DNA of 31,420 bases from Paracoccaceae bacterium (GTDB lineage: Bacteria > Pseudomonadota > Alphaproteobacteria > Rhodobacterales > Rhodobacteraceae). The stretch covers positions 1 to 31,420 of the forward strand of contig JAASTF010000003.1 of NCBI GenBank assembly GCA_021767525.1. The letters are read 5' to 3'. Of the stretch, positions 22,699 to 31,420 are shown one piece after another. Under the pieces are notes generated by a model. The model was given only the letters and a program-made list of their open reading frames with translations, was not told the DNA's origin and did not search any database. Made by a program: the position numbers and the translations under genes. Each line of letters opens with the position of its first letter. Within the stretch, counting starts at the first letter, position 1.

Positions 22699-23191
22699 GG
22701 TCGTGGCTGTGACTGTGGCCGTGGTCATGCGCGCTGTGCCCGTGGTCATGCGCATGGGTGCGGCCGTGACCATAAGCGCCGCCTTCGGGGGTGAAGGGCT
22801 CGGCCGCCTCGGCCACATGGGCCTCCAGGTGCTCCAGCATATGCGCGATCACCGGGTCGCGCTGGATCAGCAGGCGATCCGCCTCGACCTGGCAGGGCGT
22901 GTGCCGGTTGCCGATATGCCACGCCAACCGCGCCAGGTTGGCACCCGTCACGATCAGCACCGGCTCGGCCGCAGCGGCGACCTCGACCAGCGCGCCATCG
23001 CCCAATTCCAGCGCGTCGCCGGGGTTGAGCGAGGTCGTCTGTTCCAGATCCACCACGAAGGGCTGACCGGCATCGGTGACCAGCCGCTTGCGCCGCAGAA
23101 ACCGCGCGTCGTAATCCAGCGTGACCTTGGCCGCCTCGCCCGACCAATGGCCGGCGCGGTGCAGGGTTTGAGCGATGGGAAGGTTTGTCAT
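22688..23191 (-). CDS. ureE: Urease accessory metallochaperone UreE with His-rich tail
   Basis: This 167-residue nickel carrier has an N-terminal peptide-binding domain (LPIAQTLHRAG, then LDYDARFLRRKRL) and a C-terminal metal-binding domain. The family's interface His is in LAWHIGNRHTPCQ. The last 30 residues hold 12 histidines, in alternating His-Gly/Asp/Ser order, like the nickel-storing tail of Klebsiella UreE. It starts 9 bases after ureC with a GAGGGGA site. The tail codons overlap the ureF start. Confidence 0.95.
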   Translation of the reverse strand: MTNLPIAQTLHRAGHWSGEAAKVTLDYDARFLRRKRLVTDAGQPFVVDLEQTTSLNPGDALELGDGALVEVAAAAEPVLIVTGANLARLAWHIGNRHTPCQVEADRLLIQRDPVIAHMLEHLEAHVAEAAEPFTPEGGAYGHGRTHAHDHGHSAHDHGHSHSHDHAH

Positions 23192-23200
23192 CTTGTCCCC

Positions 23201-24961
<1,761 letters not shown>

Positions 24962-24979
24962 GGCGGGCTCCGTTAAGAG

Positions 24980-25339
24980 TTAATAAGGAAAAAGGCGTCG
25001 CAGGTCTTGCGTGCGCTGTTCGGTCATGCCGGTCAGGCAGCCGATACGGATCAGCGGCTGGATCGAGCCGCCGTCATGCGGGGCGGCCTCGGCCGCGCAG
25101 GCGGCATCGCGAAAGGGAATCCACAGGCGTTGGGCGTTGCGCAACTTGTCGGCAAATCCCATCGCGCGGGCATTCTGCATGGCAACCTTGTATGCGCCAT
25201 TCAACTCGGCATCGGCGCGATCCAGGTTGGGCGAACCACAGGCAATCATCTGCGCGGTCGTCCCGTCGCAGTCTTCTGCTGACGCCGGTTGAGGCAGCGA
25301 CAGCAGCATCGCCGCGACAAGCCATGCTGCCTGCCCCAT
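24980..25339 (-). CDS. Secreted DUF1311 (LprI-like) protein inside the urease operon
   Basis: This 119-residue protein starts with a signal peptide (cleavage near ASAED, about residue 21), so it is probably periplasmic. The mature part fits the DUF1311/LprI-like pattern: Cys at about 24 and 34, ADAELNGAY, LRNAQRLWIPFRDAAC and a final Cys near 101, giving four cysteines for two disulfides. Members include lysozyme-inhibitor-like proteins, but most are uncharacterised. The ATG shares a base with the ureB stop (TGATG), so translation is coupled, and ureC starts 18 bases on. A role in urease biogenesis is not known for this family; position alone suggests a link. Confidence 0.88.
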   Translation of the reverse strand: MGQAAWLVAAMLLSLPQPASAEDCDGTTAQMIACGSPNLDRADAELNGAYKVAMQNARAMGFADKLRNAQRLWIPFRDAACAAEAAPHDGGSIQPLIRIGCLTGMTEQRTQDLRRLFPY

Positions 25340-25644
25340 CACAGCGCCCCCATCACCCGCTTGTTGAAGCCATAGATCACGCGTCCACCGCGGACGGGGA
25401 TCAACTGCACCTCGCGGCGTTGGCCCGGCTCGAACCGCACGGCGGTGCCGGCGGCGATGTCCAGCCGCATCCCCATCGCCGCATCGCGGTCGAAATCCAG
25501 CGCGGGGTTGGCCTCGGCAAAGTGGTAATGGCTGCCGACCTGCACGGGGCGGTCGCCGGTATTGGCCACCATCAGCGTGATCGCCTTTGCATCGGGGTTC
25601 AGCACCAGCGTGCCGTCGGCCGGGAAAACCTCGCCAGGGATCAC
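25339..25644 (-). CDS. ureB: Urease subunit beta, UreB
   Basis: This 101-residue structural subunit has the family N-terminus (MIPGEVFPADG) and the conserved segments NTGDRPVQVGSHYHFAEANPALDFDR and GMRLDIAAGTAVRFEPGQ. The start codon is GTG at 25644; it overlaps the stop of the small membrane-peptide gene (GTGA), which explains why no strong ribosome-binding site is needed. It forms the (UreABC)3 assembly with UreA and UreC. Confidence 0.96.
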   Translation of the reverse strand: MIPGEVFPADGTLVLNPDAKAITLMVANTGDRPVQVGSHYHFAEANPALDFDRDAAMGMRLDIAAGTAVRFEPGQRREVQLIPVRGGRVIYGFNKRVMGAL

Positions 25645-25796
25645 TTGCGCCCCCAGATGGCAACATACGAGGCCAGCCCGATGGTCAGCAGCGACAGTCC
25701 GATCACCCAGGCGCTGCCGTCATGCGGGTGCATGTGATCGCCCGGATGGGCGGCGGCGGGGCCAGCGATCAGGATCAGGGGAAGAAGGTATTTCAT
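25641..25796 (-). CDS. Small His-rich single-pass membrane protein between ureA and ureB
   Basis: This 51-residue protein begins MKYLLPLILI and has a short signal-like hydrophobic segment ending near AAAHP. A His/Asp cluster (HPGDHMHPHDG, residues 17-27, four His) follows, then one transmembrane segment (about 30-47) ending in GRK. A GGAGAG site lies just upstream of the ATG. It starts 34 bases after ureA and its stop overlaps the GTG start of ureB by four bases. Its function is unknown. The N-terminal His motif after the signal resembles that of HupE/UreJ nickel permeases, but the remaining transmembrane segments are missing, so it is not a permease. A nickel-handling or operon-coupling role is inferred. 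Confidence 0.8.
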   Translation of the reverse strand: MKYLLPLILIAGPAAAHPGDHMHPHDGSAWVIGLSLLTIGLASYVAIWGRK

Positions 25797-25830
25797 CGTC
25801 TCTCTCCTTAAGCGCGCGATGGGCGGGCCA

Positions 25831-26133
25831 TCAGCGGATCGGGTTGTGCACGGTCACCAGCTTGGTGCCGTCGGGAAAGGTCGCTTCGACCTGAACCTCG
25901 TGGATCATCTCGGGCACGCCCTCCATGCACTGGTCGCGGGTCACGACCTGGGCGCCGGCCTCCATCATGTCGGCCACGCTGCGCCCGTCACGGGCGCCTT
26001 CGACCACCGCATCGGTGATCAGGGCAATCGCCTCGGGGTGGTTCAGCTTGACGCCCCGCGCCAGCCGATTGCGCGCAACCTGTGCGGCCATCGCCACCAG
26101 CAGCTTGTCCTTTTCGCGCGGAGTAAGGTTCAT
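25831..26133 (-). CDS. ureA: Urease subunit gamma, UreA
   Basis: This 100-residue structural subunit matches the family along its whole length: NLTPREKDKLLVAMAAQVARNRLARGVKLNHPEAIALI, EGARDGRSVADMM and the C-terminal VTVHNPIR. It starts 3 bases after the ureD stop. It is the normal size for a separate gamma subunit (not fused to beta). Confidence 0.97.
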   Translation of the reverse strand: MNLTPREKDKLLVAMAAQVARNRLARGVKLNHPEAIALITDAVVEGARDGRSVADMMEAGAQVVTRDQCMEGVPEMIHEVQVEATFPDGTKLVTVHNPIR

Positions 26134-26136
26134 CGG

Positions 26137-26961
26137 TCACAATCTCCAACTTACAGGCAGGCTGTTGCCGCTCAGGCGATCAAGAATCGGCAGCAGGCTT
26201 TGGCGCAGCTCATGCGCGCCGCTCGCAACAAGGCGCAGCACCAGCAGGTCATCGGCCAGCAGGCTGGCGCCGCCGGTGTCCGGCAGATGGGCGCGCACCG
26301 CATCCAGATGCGCGGGCGCGTCCGGCGCGGCGTAGATCAGGCTGACCATCGCGCCCGCACCCTGCCCGATGGCGGCGCGGCGCATCCGTGCGGCCAGATC
26401 GCCGGTCATCCGGGTGGCGTCGCGATAAATGGGCCGGCCCGCGCGGTCGATATGGATCATGTCGCGGAACGCGGCTTCGGTCAGGGTTTCGCCCATCGCC
26501 GTACGGCCGAAGATCACCGGCTCGACCACCAGCGCCCGCGCCTCGGCCGCCAGGTCGATATGCAACCGGCGCGACAGGGCGCAGCCGTTGAAAAGGATCA
26601 GCTCTTGCGGCAGCCAATGCAGCGTCGCCCGGGCCGCCACCGAAATGGTGCTTTGCACTTCGCCCCAGCCCTGCGCGGCGCGATAGGCACGTTCGGCCGC
26701 CTGGGTGGTCAGCGTCAGATGCGTGCCCGCACCCACGCCCGCCATGATGTCAAAGCGGTCGCCGCCGGTGATGCCGCCACCGGTGTTCAGAACGATCGCC
26801 TCGACGCCCGCTTGCCGGCGTGGGAACAACGCCTTGAAACTGCCGCTGGTGCGAAACCGGTCGATCGCGCTGCGCCCGCCGACATCCTTCGTGGTCAAGG
26901 TCAAATGGCCCTCGGCCCTTGGCTGGGCAGGGAAAGCGGCCGTTGCCGGAATATCGCGCAT
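26137..26961 (-). CDS. ureD: Urease accessory protein UreD
   Basis: This 274-residue scaffold chaperone binds apo-urease and recruits UreF and UreG for nickel insertion. Typical segments are RFRTSGSFKALFPRR, VLNTGGGITGGDRF, LTTQAAERAYRA, WLPQELILFNG and SLIYAAPDAPAHLDAVR. It is the first gene of the urease operon. No ribosome-binding site is evident before the ATG at 26961, so it may be leaderless or weakly translated; a downstream start is possible but would remove few conserved residues. Confidence 0.95.
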   Translation of the reverse strand: MRDIPATAAFPAQPRAEGHLTLTTKDVGGRSAIDRFRTSGSFKALFPRRQAGVEAIVLNTGGGITGGDRFDIMAGVGAGTHLTLTTQAAERAYRAAQGWGEVQSTISVAARATLHWLPQELILFNGCALSRRLHIDLAAEARALVVEPVIFGRTAMGETLTEAAFRDMIHIDRAGRPIYRDATRMTGDLAARMRRAAIGQGAGAMVSLIYAAPDAPAHLDAVRAHLPDTGGASLLADDLLVLRLVASGAHELRQSLLPILDRLSGNSLPVSWRL

Positions 26962-27042
26962 GGCAAGGGTTATGGCGGCACCTTGGGGTCATTGGTCAAC
27001 TTGGGAAAGCATTGCGGCACAGCTGCGCCGAGTCCCAAATTC

Positions 27043-27078
27043 AAAACGGCGCGGCCCCGTATTCCACGACGCCGCGCC
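27043..27078 (-). terminator. Probable terminator downstream of the thiamine-diphosphate enzyme gene
   Basis: On the minus strand, GGCGCGGC (27078-27071) pairs perfectly with GCCGCGCC (27055-27048) across a 15-base loop, followed by GTTTT. It lies about 55 bases beyond the stop of the upstream gene and before ureD, separating the two transcription units. The loop is long, so confidence is moderate. Confidence 0.5.
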
Positions 27079-27133
27079 CAAATTGAACGCTTTTTAACCG
27101 CTATCGCCCAAATTTCGGGCAGACCAAAAACGC

Positions 27134-28813
27134 CTAGCTTTTCGCCATTCGCGCGTGCAGGCCCGAAATGGTGATATAGGCCGAAATCGCCTCGGCGCTG
27201 GAGCGCACCGACAACAGCGCGGGCCCGTCATGGGCCAGGAACGCGCCCACGATGCTGGCGATGTCGTCGCCCTGTGCGATGGTAAACCCCTTCATGCCAA
27301 AGGCTTCGGCCCATGCGGCGAAGTTGGGATTCACCAGGTCGGTGCCCGACACGCGGTTGGGGTGATCGCGTTCCTGGTGCAGACGTATCGTGCCATAGGT
27401 GCCGTTGTCGGACACGACGATCTTGGGCTTGGCGCCTTTGGCCATCGCGGTCGCCAGCTCGTTCCCGGTCATCAGCAACCCACCGTCACCGGCGAACCCC
27501 AGCACCGTCTTGTCGGGGTTGCGCAGCGCGGCGGCCACGGCGCCCGGCACGCCCAGACCCATCGCACCGCCCACGGCGCCGACGGCCTGCTGAGTGCCAT
27601 CCCACGGCCAGGTCAGATGCACCCAGCCCGAGAAATTGCCCGAATCCGTGACCACGATGCTGTCATGCGGGGCCTGCTTGGCCAGCTCCAAAGCGACCGC
27701 GCCGAAATTCAGCCCGTCATGCTGATCGCCCGCATCGAAGGCGGCGATCTTGCGCGCCATGCCGTTTACCTCGGCCGCCCAGTCGGCGCGCTCGGACGGG
27801 GCATCGCCCGGCATCGCCGCCAGCGCATCGCAGAACAGCGCCGGATCGGCTGCAATCGGCAGATCGGTTTCGAACACCTGGCCCAACACATCCGGGTCAG
27901 GCCAGACATGCACGAAGGGCTGGTCGGGTTTCGGTGCTTTCGGCAGGCGATAGCCCTGGCTGGGCGTGTCACCCATCCGCGTGCCGATGGCCAGGATCAG
28001 GTCGGCCTGTTGCAAGGTCTTGACCAACGGCGCCGGGATCTTGAACCCAAGATGCCCGGCGTACAGAGGCGAGCCGTTGTCAAAAATTTCCTGGTGCTTG
28101 AAGGTCAGCGCCACGGGCACACCATGCGCCTGTGCGACCGCGGCCAGCGCCTTGCGCCCGGCCTGATTGTCGAGCCCGCCGCCCGCAATGATCAGGGGCC
28201 GCTTGGCCCCGGCCAACAGCTCGGCCGCGCGGGTGATGTCTTGCGGCGCAGGCGCGGCGCGCGGCACGCGCACCGGGGCTGGCAGCGTGGCCCCATCCAC
28301 CGGGTCCGACAGCATGTCCTCGGGCAGGGCGATCACCACCGGGCCGGGCGTGCCCGACAGCGCCATCGCCCAGGCGCGGGCCACGGTTTCGGCCAGCTTG
28401 CCGCCCTCGGTCACCTCCCACACGCCCTTGGCGATACCGCCGAACATCTGGGTGTAATCGACCTCTTGAAAGGCGCCGCGCCCGCGTTCGAACCGCGCCA
28501 CCTGCCCGATCAGGCAGACCAGCGGCACCGCGTCCTGCTGCGCCAGGTGCAGCCCGATCGAGGCATTCGTCGCCCCCGGCCCACGGCTGACCGCCAAAAG
28601 CCCCGGCTTGCCCGTCAGCTTGGCATCGGCCACCGCCATCATCGCGGCCCCGCCCTCATGCCGGCACACCACCGTGTCAATAGCCGTCTGGTCATGCAGC
28701 GCATCAAGGAACGACAGGTATGATTCGCCCGGCACGCAGAACATGCGGTCGGCCCCCAGTCCTGCCAGAACCCTTGCCATATGGTCCGCTGCGCGTGTCA
28801 TTGCCTGATCCAT
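27134..28813 (-). CDS. Thiamine-diphosphate-dependent enzyme, acetolactate synthase-like
   Basis: This 559-residue enzyme has the usual three domains. The N-terminal pyrimidine-binding domain carries the cofactor-activating Glu53 in CRHEGGAA, the central domain is Rossmann-like (about 190-330), and the C-terminal domain binds the diphosphate with GDG (442-444) and the following SDN (468-470). The start at 28813 (MDQAMTRAAD) has a GGGAGG site; the long open frame upstream is shadow sequence. No small regulatory subunit (ilvH) is beside it, and it is not next to branched-chain genes, so it is more likely a catabolic decarboxylase, lyase or acetyltransferase for an oxo acid. It is divergent from the TAXI-TRAP transporter, which may import its substrate (inference). 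Confidence 0.9.
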   Translation of the reverse strand: MDQAMTRAADHMARVLAGLGADRMFCVPGESYLSFLDALHDQTAIDTVVCRHEGGAAMMAVADAKLTGKPGLLAVSRGPGATNASIGLHLAQQDAVPLVCLIGQVARFERGRGAFQEVDYTQMFGGIAKGVWEVTEGGKLAETVARAWAMALSGTPGPVVIALPEDMLSDPVDGATLPAPVRVPRAAPAPQDITRAAELLAGAKRPLIIAGGGLDNQAGRKALAAVAQAHGVPVALTFKHQEIFDNGSPLYAGHLGFKIPAPLVKTLQQADLILAIGTRMGDTPSQGYRLPKAPKPDQPFVHVWPDPDVLGQVFETDLPIAADPALFCDALAAMPGDAPSERADWAAEVNGMARKIAAFDAGDQHDGLNFGAVALELAKQAPHDSIVVTDSGNFSGWVHLTWPWDGTQQAVGAVGGAMGLGVPGAVAAALRNPDKTVLGFAGDGGLLMTGNELATAMAKGAKPKIVVSDNGTYGTIRLHQERDHPNRVSGTDLVNPNFAAWAEAFGMKGFTIAQGDDIASIVGAFLAHDGPALLSVRSSAEAISAYITISGLHARMAKS

Positions 28814-28945
28814 TATTGCCTCCCTTGACTTTTGCGCCATGTCGCAGACTATCGCATAGCGAAAACAAATTCCGCAAACCAAACTGCGGGGCAATCGTGG
28901 CGGGGTCAAGCACCCCGGGAGGACCAAAACCAAGGGGAGGAGACT

Positions 28946-30097
28946 ATGAACAGTCTTTTTAAAGTGCTGGCAGCTGCCGGCACAGCAACCGTGATCGCCG
29001 GTGCCGCTCTGGCACAGTCGACGACGGCAGAATTGCCGCGGCAGATGTCGTGGACGGCCTATGACACCGGCTCGGCCGGTTACAACCAGTCGGTCGCCAT
29101 CGGCGCCGCGCTGCAAGACGCGCTGGGCGTGAACCTGCGCGTTCTGCCCGGCAAGAACGATGTCAGCCGGACCGAGCCGCTGCGCCAGGGCCGGGTCGAG
29201 TTTTCGGCCACCGGCGTCGGCGGCAGCTTCATGGCGCAGGAAGGCGCGTTCCAGTTCGGCGCCGAAAACTGGGGTCCGCAGCCCATTCGCGTGCTGATGG
29301 CCAACAATGGCGGCGCGATCAACCTTGCCGTCGGCGTGGCCGGTGACCTGGGTATCGAAACCTATGCCGACCTGAAGGGCAAGCGCGTGGCCTGGGTCGT
29401 GGGGGCGCCCGCCCTGAACGTCAATACCGAGGCGTATCTGGCCTATGGCGGCCTGACCTGGGACGATGTGGAACGTGTCGATTTCGGCGGCTTCGGCGCC
29501 AGTTGGAAGGGCCTGATCGAAGGCCAGGTCGACGCGGCCTTCGCCTCGACCAACTCCGGCTTTGCCTATGAGGCCGAAACCGGTCCGCGCGGCCTTTACT
29601 GGCCGCCAATCGACCCGGAAAACACCGAGGGTCTGGAACGCATGCAATCGATCGCACCGTTCTTTACACCCAACAAAGCCCGTGTCGGCGCCACAATCGA
29701 CGGCACCGACGGCTACCAGGGTGCAGGCTATGCCTATCCGGTTCTGGTCGGCACCTCGGCAACCGACGCCGATCTGGCCTACAACATGACCAAGGCGATG
29801 GTCGAGCTGTTCGGCGCCTACGAGGGCAAGGCCCCCGGCATCAATGGCTGGGCGCTGGACAAACAGGACATGCAGTGGGTTGTGCCCTACCACGAGGGCG
29901 CGATCCGCTATTACAAAGAGGCCGGCATCTGGAATGACGAGGCGCAGGCGCACAACGACAACCTGATCGCCCGCCAGGAAGCCCTGCAAGCCGCGTGGGA
30001 AGAGCTGAAGGCCGAAGACCCCGAAAACTGGGAAGAAGCCTGGGCCGAAAAGCGCCGTGCCGCGCTGGAAGCCGGCGGCTTCTCGGTGGTCTTCTAA
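28946..30097 (+). CDS. TAXI-family TRAP transporter solute-binding protein
   Basis: This 383-residue periplasmic receptor has a signal peptide (MNSLFKVLAA to about GAALAQS, residue 24). The mature sequence follows the TAXI pattern: a Gly/Ser-containing N-terminal segment (YDTGSAGYNQSVAIGAALQD), RVLPGKNDVSRTEPLRQGRVEF, LKGKRVAWVVGAPALNVNTEA and a C-terminal helical, acidic and Trp-rich tail (AAWEELKAEDPENWEEAWAEKRR). A GGGGAGGAG site precedes the ATG. The fused TRAP permease gene follows after a hairpin. Ligand unknown; TAXI systems take up organic acids such as glutamate and other carboxylates. The tail of about 40 residues seems longer than the minimum TAXI domain. Confidence 0.92.
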   Translation: MNSLFKVLAAAGTATVIAGAALAQSTTAELPRQMSWTAYDTGSAGYNQSVAIGAALQDALGVNLRVLPGKNDVSRTEPLRQGRVEFSATGVGGSFMAQEGAFQFGAENWGPQPIRVLMANNGGAINLAVGVAGDLGIETYADLKGKRVAWVVGAPALNVNTEAYLAYGGLTWDDVERVDFGGFGASWKGLIEGQVDAAFASTNSGFAYEAETGPRGLYWPPIDPENTEGLERMQSIAPFFTPNKARVGATIDGTDGYQGAGYAYPVLVGTSATDADLAYNMTKAMVELFGAYEGKAPGINGWALDKQDMQWVVPYHEGAIRYYKEAGIWNDEAQAHNDNLIARQEALQAAWEELKAEDPENWEEAWAEKRRAALEAGGFSVVF

Positions 30098-30113
30098 AAA
30101 GCCGAAACCCTTT

Positions 30114-30147
30114 AACGGCCCCGCGACACAGCGCGCGGGGCCGTTTT
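30114..30147 (+). terminator. Terminator/attenuator hairpin between TAXI binding protein and fused permease
   Basis: A perfect 12-bp stem, AACGGCCCCGCG (30114-30125) with CGCGGGGCCGTT (30134-30145), and an 8-base loop end in a short T-run (30144-30147). It lies 16 bases after the stop and 34 bases before the permease start. It resembles the dctP-dctQ hairpin in placement. Confidence 0.8.
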
Positions 30148-30181
30148 GATATTCAGCTTCACGCCGTTTGGGAGGGCAGGC

Positions 30182-31420
30182 ATGGGCGCCAATCAATCCG
30201 CACTGGAACGCGAAACCGATGCACCCGACGATCGCGGTATGAGCCGTGCCGCGCGCATCGCGGTGATCGTCGCGACCGTTGCCGGCATCTTGCTGGTCAT
30301 CAACCAACTGTTCAACCTGCAGGTCGGCGGGCTGGTCCTGATTCAGGGCCGGTATCTTTACATCCTGGGCGGCCTGTTCATGGCGGTGTCGTTCCTGGTG
30401 TTCCGCGTGAACGGCTCGAAAATGGGCACGCCGATGTGGCTGGATTGGCTGTTGGCCGCCGCGTCGCTGGCGACAACCGCCTATCTTGCGCAAACGGCCG
30501 AGCTGAACCTGTCGCAAGGCTGGGAATACGCCGCACCCGAAACCGCGCAATACGTGGCCTATGTCTTTTTCGCGCTCGTGCTCGAGGCGACGCGCCGCGC
30601 GGGCGGTTTGATGCTGTTCCTCATCGTGGCGCTTTTCGCCTTTTATCCGACCTTCGCCGGCCACGTGCCCGACCCCTTCTCGGGCTTTCAAAGCACGTTG
30701 ACCGAGGCGATATCCTATCACGTCTATTCCTCGGAAAGCTCGTTCGGTATCCCGATGAAGGCCTTTGGCGGCGTGGTGATCGGCTTCATCCTGTTCGGCG
30801 CCGTGTTGCAACGCACCGGCGGCGGCAAGTTCTTCAACGACCTGGCGCTGGCGCTGGTCGGCGGCTATCGCGGCGGCGCGGCCAAGGTGTCGATCTTTGC
30901 CAGCGGGTTCATGGGCTCGATGTCGGGCTCGGTCATCTCGAACGTGCTGACAACCGGCGCGGTGTCGATCCCGGCAATGAAACGCTCGGGCTTTTCGGCG
31001 CGCACTGCGGCGGCGACCGAGGCCTGCGCCTCGACCGGCGGCGTGCTGATGCCGCCGATCATGGGGGCCACGGCCTTCGTGATGGCGTCGTTCCTGTCGG
31101 TGCCCTACATCGAAATCGCCATTGCGGCGGCGATCCCGTCGCTGCTGTTCTACTTCGCGCTCTTCGCCCAGATCGACGCCTATTCCGCCCGCCGCGGCCT
31201 GCGTGGGCTGCCGCGCGCCGAACTGCCGGTGATGAAACAGATCCTGAAAGAGGGCTGGCTTTATATCCTGGTCTTCGGCGTTCTGATCTTCATGCTGCTG
31301 GTGATGCGGCGCGAAACCTCGGCGCCCTTCTATGCCACCGCGCTACTGCTGATCGTGAACCAGATCCTGCCGGCCAGCCGGCTGTCGCTGAAAAAGCTGG
31401 GCGATATGCTGGTGGGTGTC
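30182..31420 (+). CDS. TRAP transporter fused permease, 4TM/12TM type (partial, C-terminus outside window)
   Basis: The first 413 codons of a fused DctQM-type permease used by TAXI-TRAP systems are present. The ATG at 30182 follows a GGGAGG site. After a soluble N-terminus (about 1-20), hydrophobic segments give the four-helix DctQ-like part (to about 150), followed by the DctM-like part with recognisable FGAVLQRTGGGKFFNDLALALVG, GSMSGSVISNVLTTG and the Pro/Gly-rich ASTGGVLMPPIMGATAFVM. It works with the binding protein just upstream. The reading frame is open to the window edge, so the true length (usually 600-850 residues) cannot be seen. Confidence 0.95.
   Translation, partial: MGANQSALERETDAPDDRGMSRAARIAVIVATVAGILLVINQLFNLQVGGLVLIQGRYLYILGGLFMAVSFLVFRVNGSKMGTPMWLDWLLAAASLATTAYLAQTAELNLSQGWEYAAPETAQYVAYVFFALVLEATRRAGGLMLFLIVALFAFYPTFAGHVPDPFSGFQSTLTEAISYHVYSSESSFGIPMKAFGGVVIGFILFGAVLQRTGGGKFFNDLALALVGGYRGGAAKVSIFASGFMGSMSGSVISNVLTTGAVSIPAMKRSGFSARTAAATEACASTGGVLMPPIMGATAFVMASFLSVPYIEIAIAAAIPSLLFYFALFAQIDAYSARRGLRGLPRAELPVMKQILKEGWLYILVFGVLIFMLLVMRRETSAPFYATALLLIVNQILPASRLSLKKLGDMLVGV

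Noticed and set aside
25641..25796. Truncated HupE/UreJ nickel permease (pseudogene)
   Set aside because: The N-terminus resembles HupE/UreJ, but the gene has its own ribosome-binding site, a C-terminal membrane segment and a precise stop/start overlap with ureB, which argues for an intact small gene. A degenerate origin cannot be fully excluded.
25819..27174. Plus-strand open frame opposite ureA and ureD
   Set aside because: It shows no domain and an unnatural composition; the minus-strand urease genes are unmistakable.
27134..28813. Biosynthetic acetolactate synthase (ilvB)
   Set aside because: No ilvH or ilvC is nearby and the context is a transporter and urease, so only the wider enzyme family is claimed.
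28814..30811. Upstream extension of the thiamine-diphosphate enzyme to 1225 codons
   Set aside because: The extension runs antisense through the TAXI binding protein and into the permease. The start at 28813 has a good ribosome-binding site and the normal family N-terminus.

Overview
The window looks like a chromosomal accessory region of a high-GC alphaproteobacterium, most likely of the marine Roseobacter/Rhodobacteraceae group. The reasons are the high GC content, dense operons with ATGA stop/start overlaps, one ABC and two TRAP uptake systems (one DctPQM type, one TAXI type with a fused permease), and an urease operon beside aromatic-catabolism genes. No rRNA, tRNA, phage, insertion sequence or CRISPR array was seen. 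No gap between genes exceeds 300 bases.

Left part (1-8185). A branched-chain-amino-acid-type ABC importer (substrate-binding protein, LivH, LivM, start of LivG) lies downstream of a 3-hydroxyanthranilate 3,4-dioxygenase, a DHDPS-family lyase and a lone molybdenum-hydroxylase large subunit, all on the minus strand. A LysR regulator is divergent from the last of these.

Centre (8182-21370). A single minus-strand operon of eight genes runs from about 16.46 to 8.18 kb: ferredoxin reductase, Rieske oxygenase alpha and beta, acyl-CoA ligase, thiolase-like protein, DUF35-pseudo-SDR fusion, metal-dependent cyclase/amidohydrolase, SDR. Six of its seven junctions are ATGA overlaps. A divergent MarR regulator, a convergent cytochrome P450 and a TRAP transporter (dctPQM) flank it. 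TATGAA/TTCATA-type half-sites occur in three of the divergent promoter regions, which suggests one regulon. The reading offered here is a TRAP- and ABC-fed route for an aromatic or N-heteroaromatic acid: ring hydroxylation, CoA activation, side-chain C-C cleavage by the thiolase-like/DUF35 pair, and hydrolysis by the cyclase. 3-Hydroxyanthranilate may be a downstream intermediate. The substrate cannot be fixed from sequence alone.

Right part (21428-31420). A urease operon, ureD-A-orf-B-orf-C-E-F-G, carries two unusual extra genes: a 51-residue His-rich membrane peptide between ureA and ureB, and a DUF1311 secreted protein between ureB and ureC. UreC has an 18-residue Gly/Ala/Ser-rich insertion. 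Beyond it are a thiamine-diphosphate enzyme and a divergent TAXI-TRAP system that runs off the window. Each of the three solute-binding-protein genes is followed by a strong hairpin before its permease gene.
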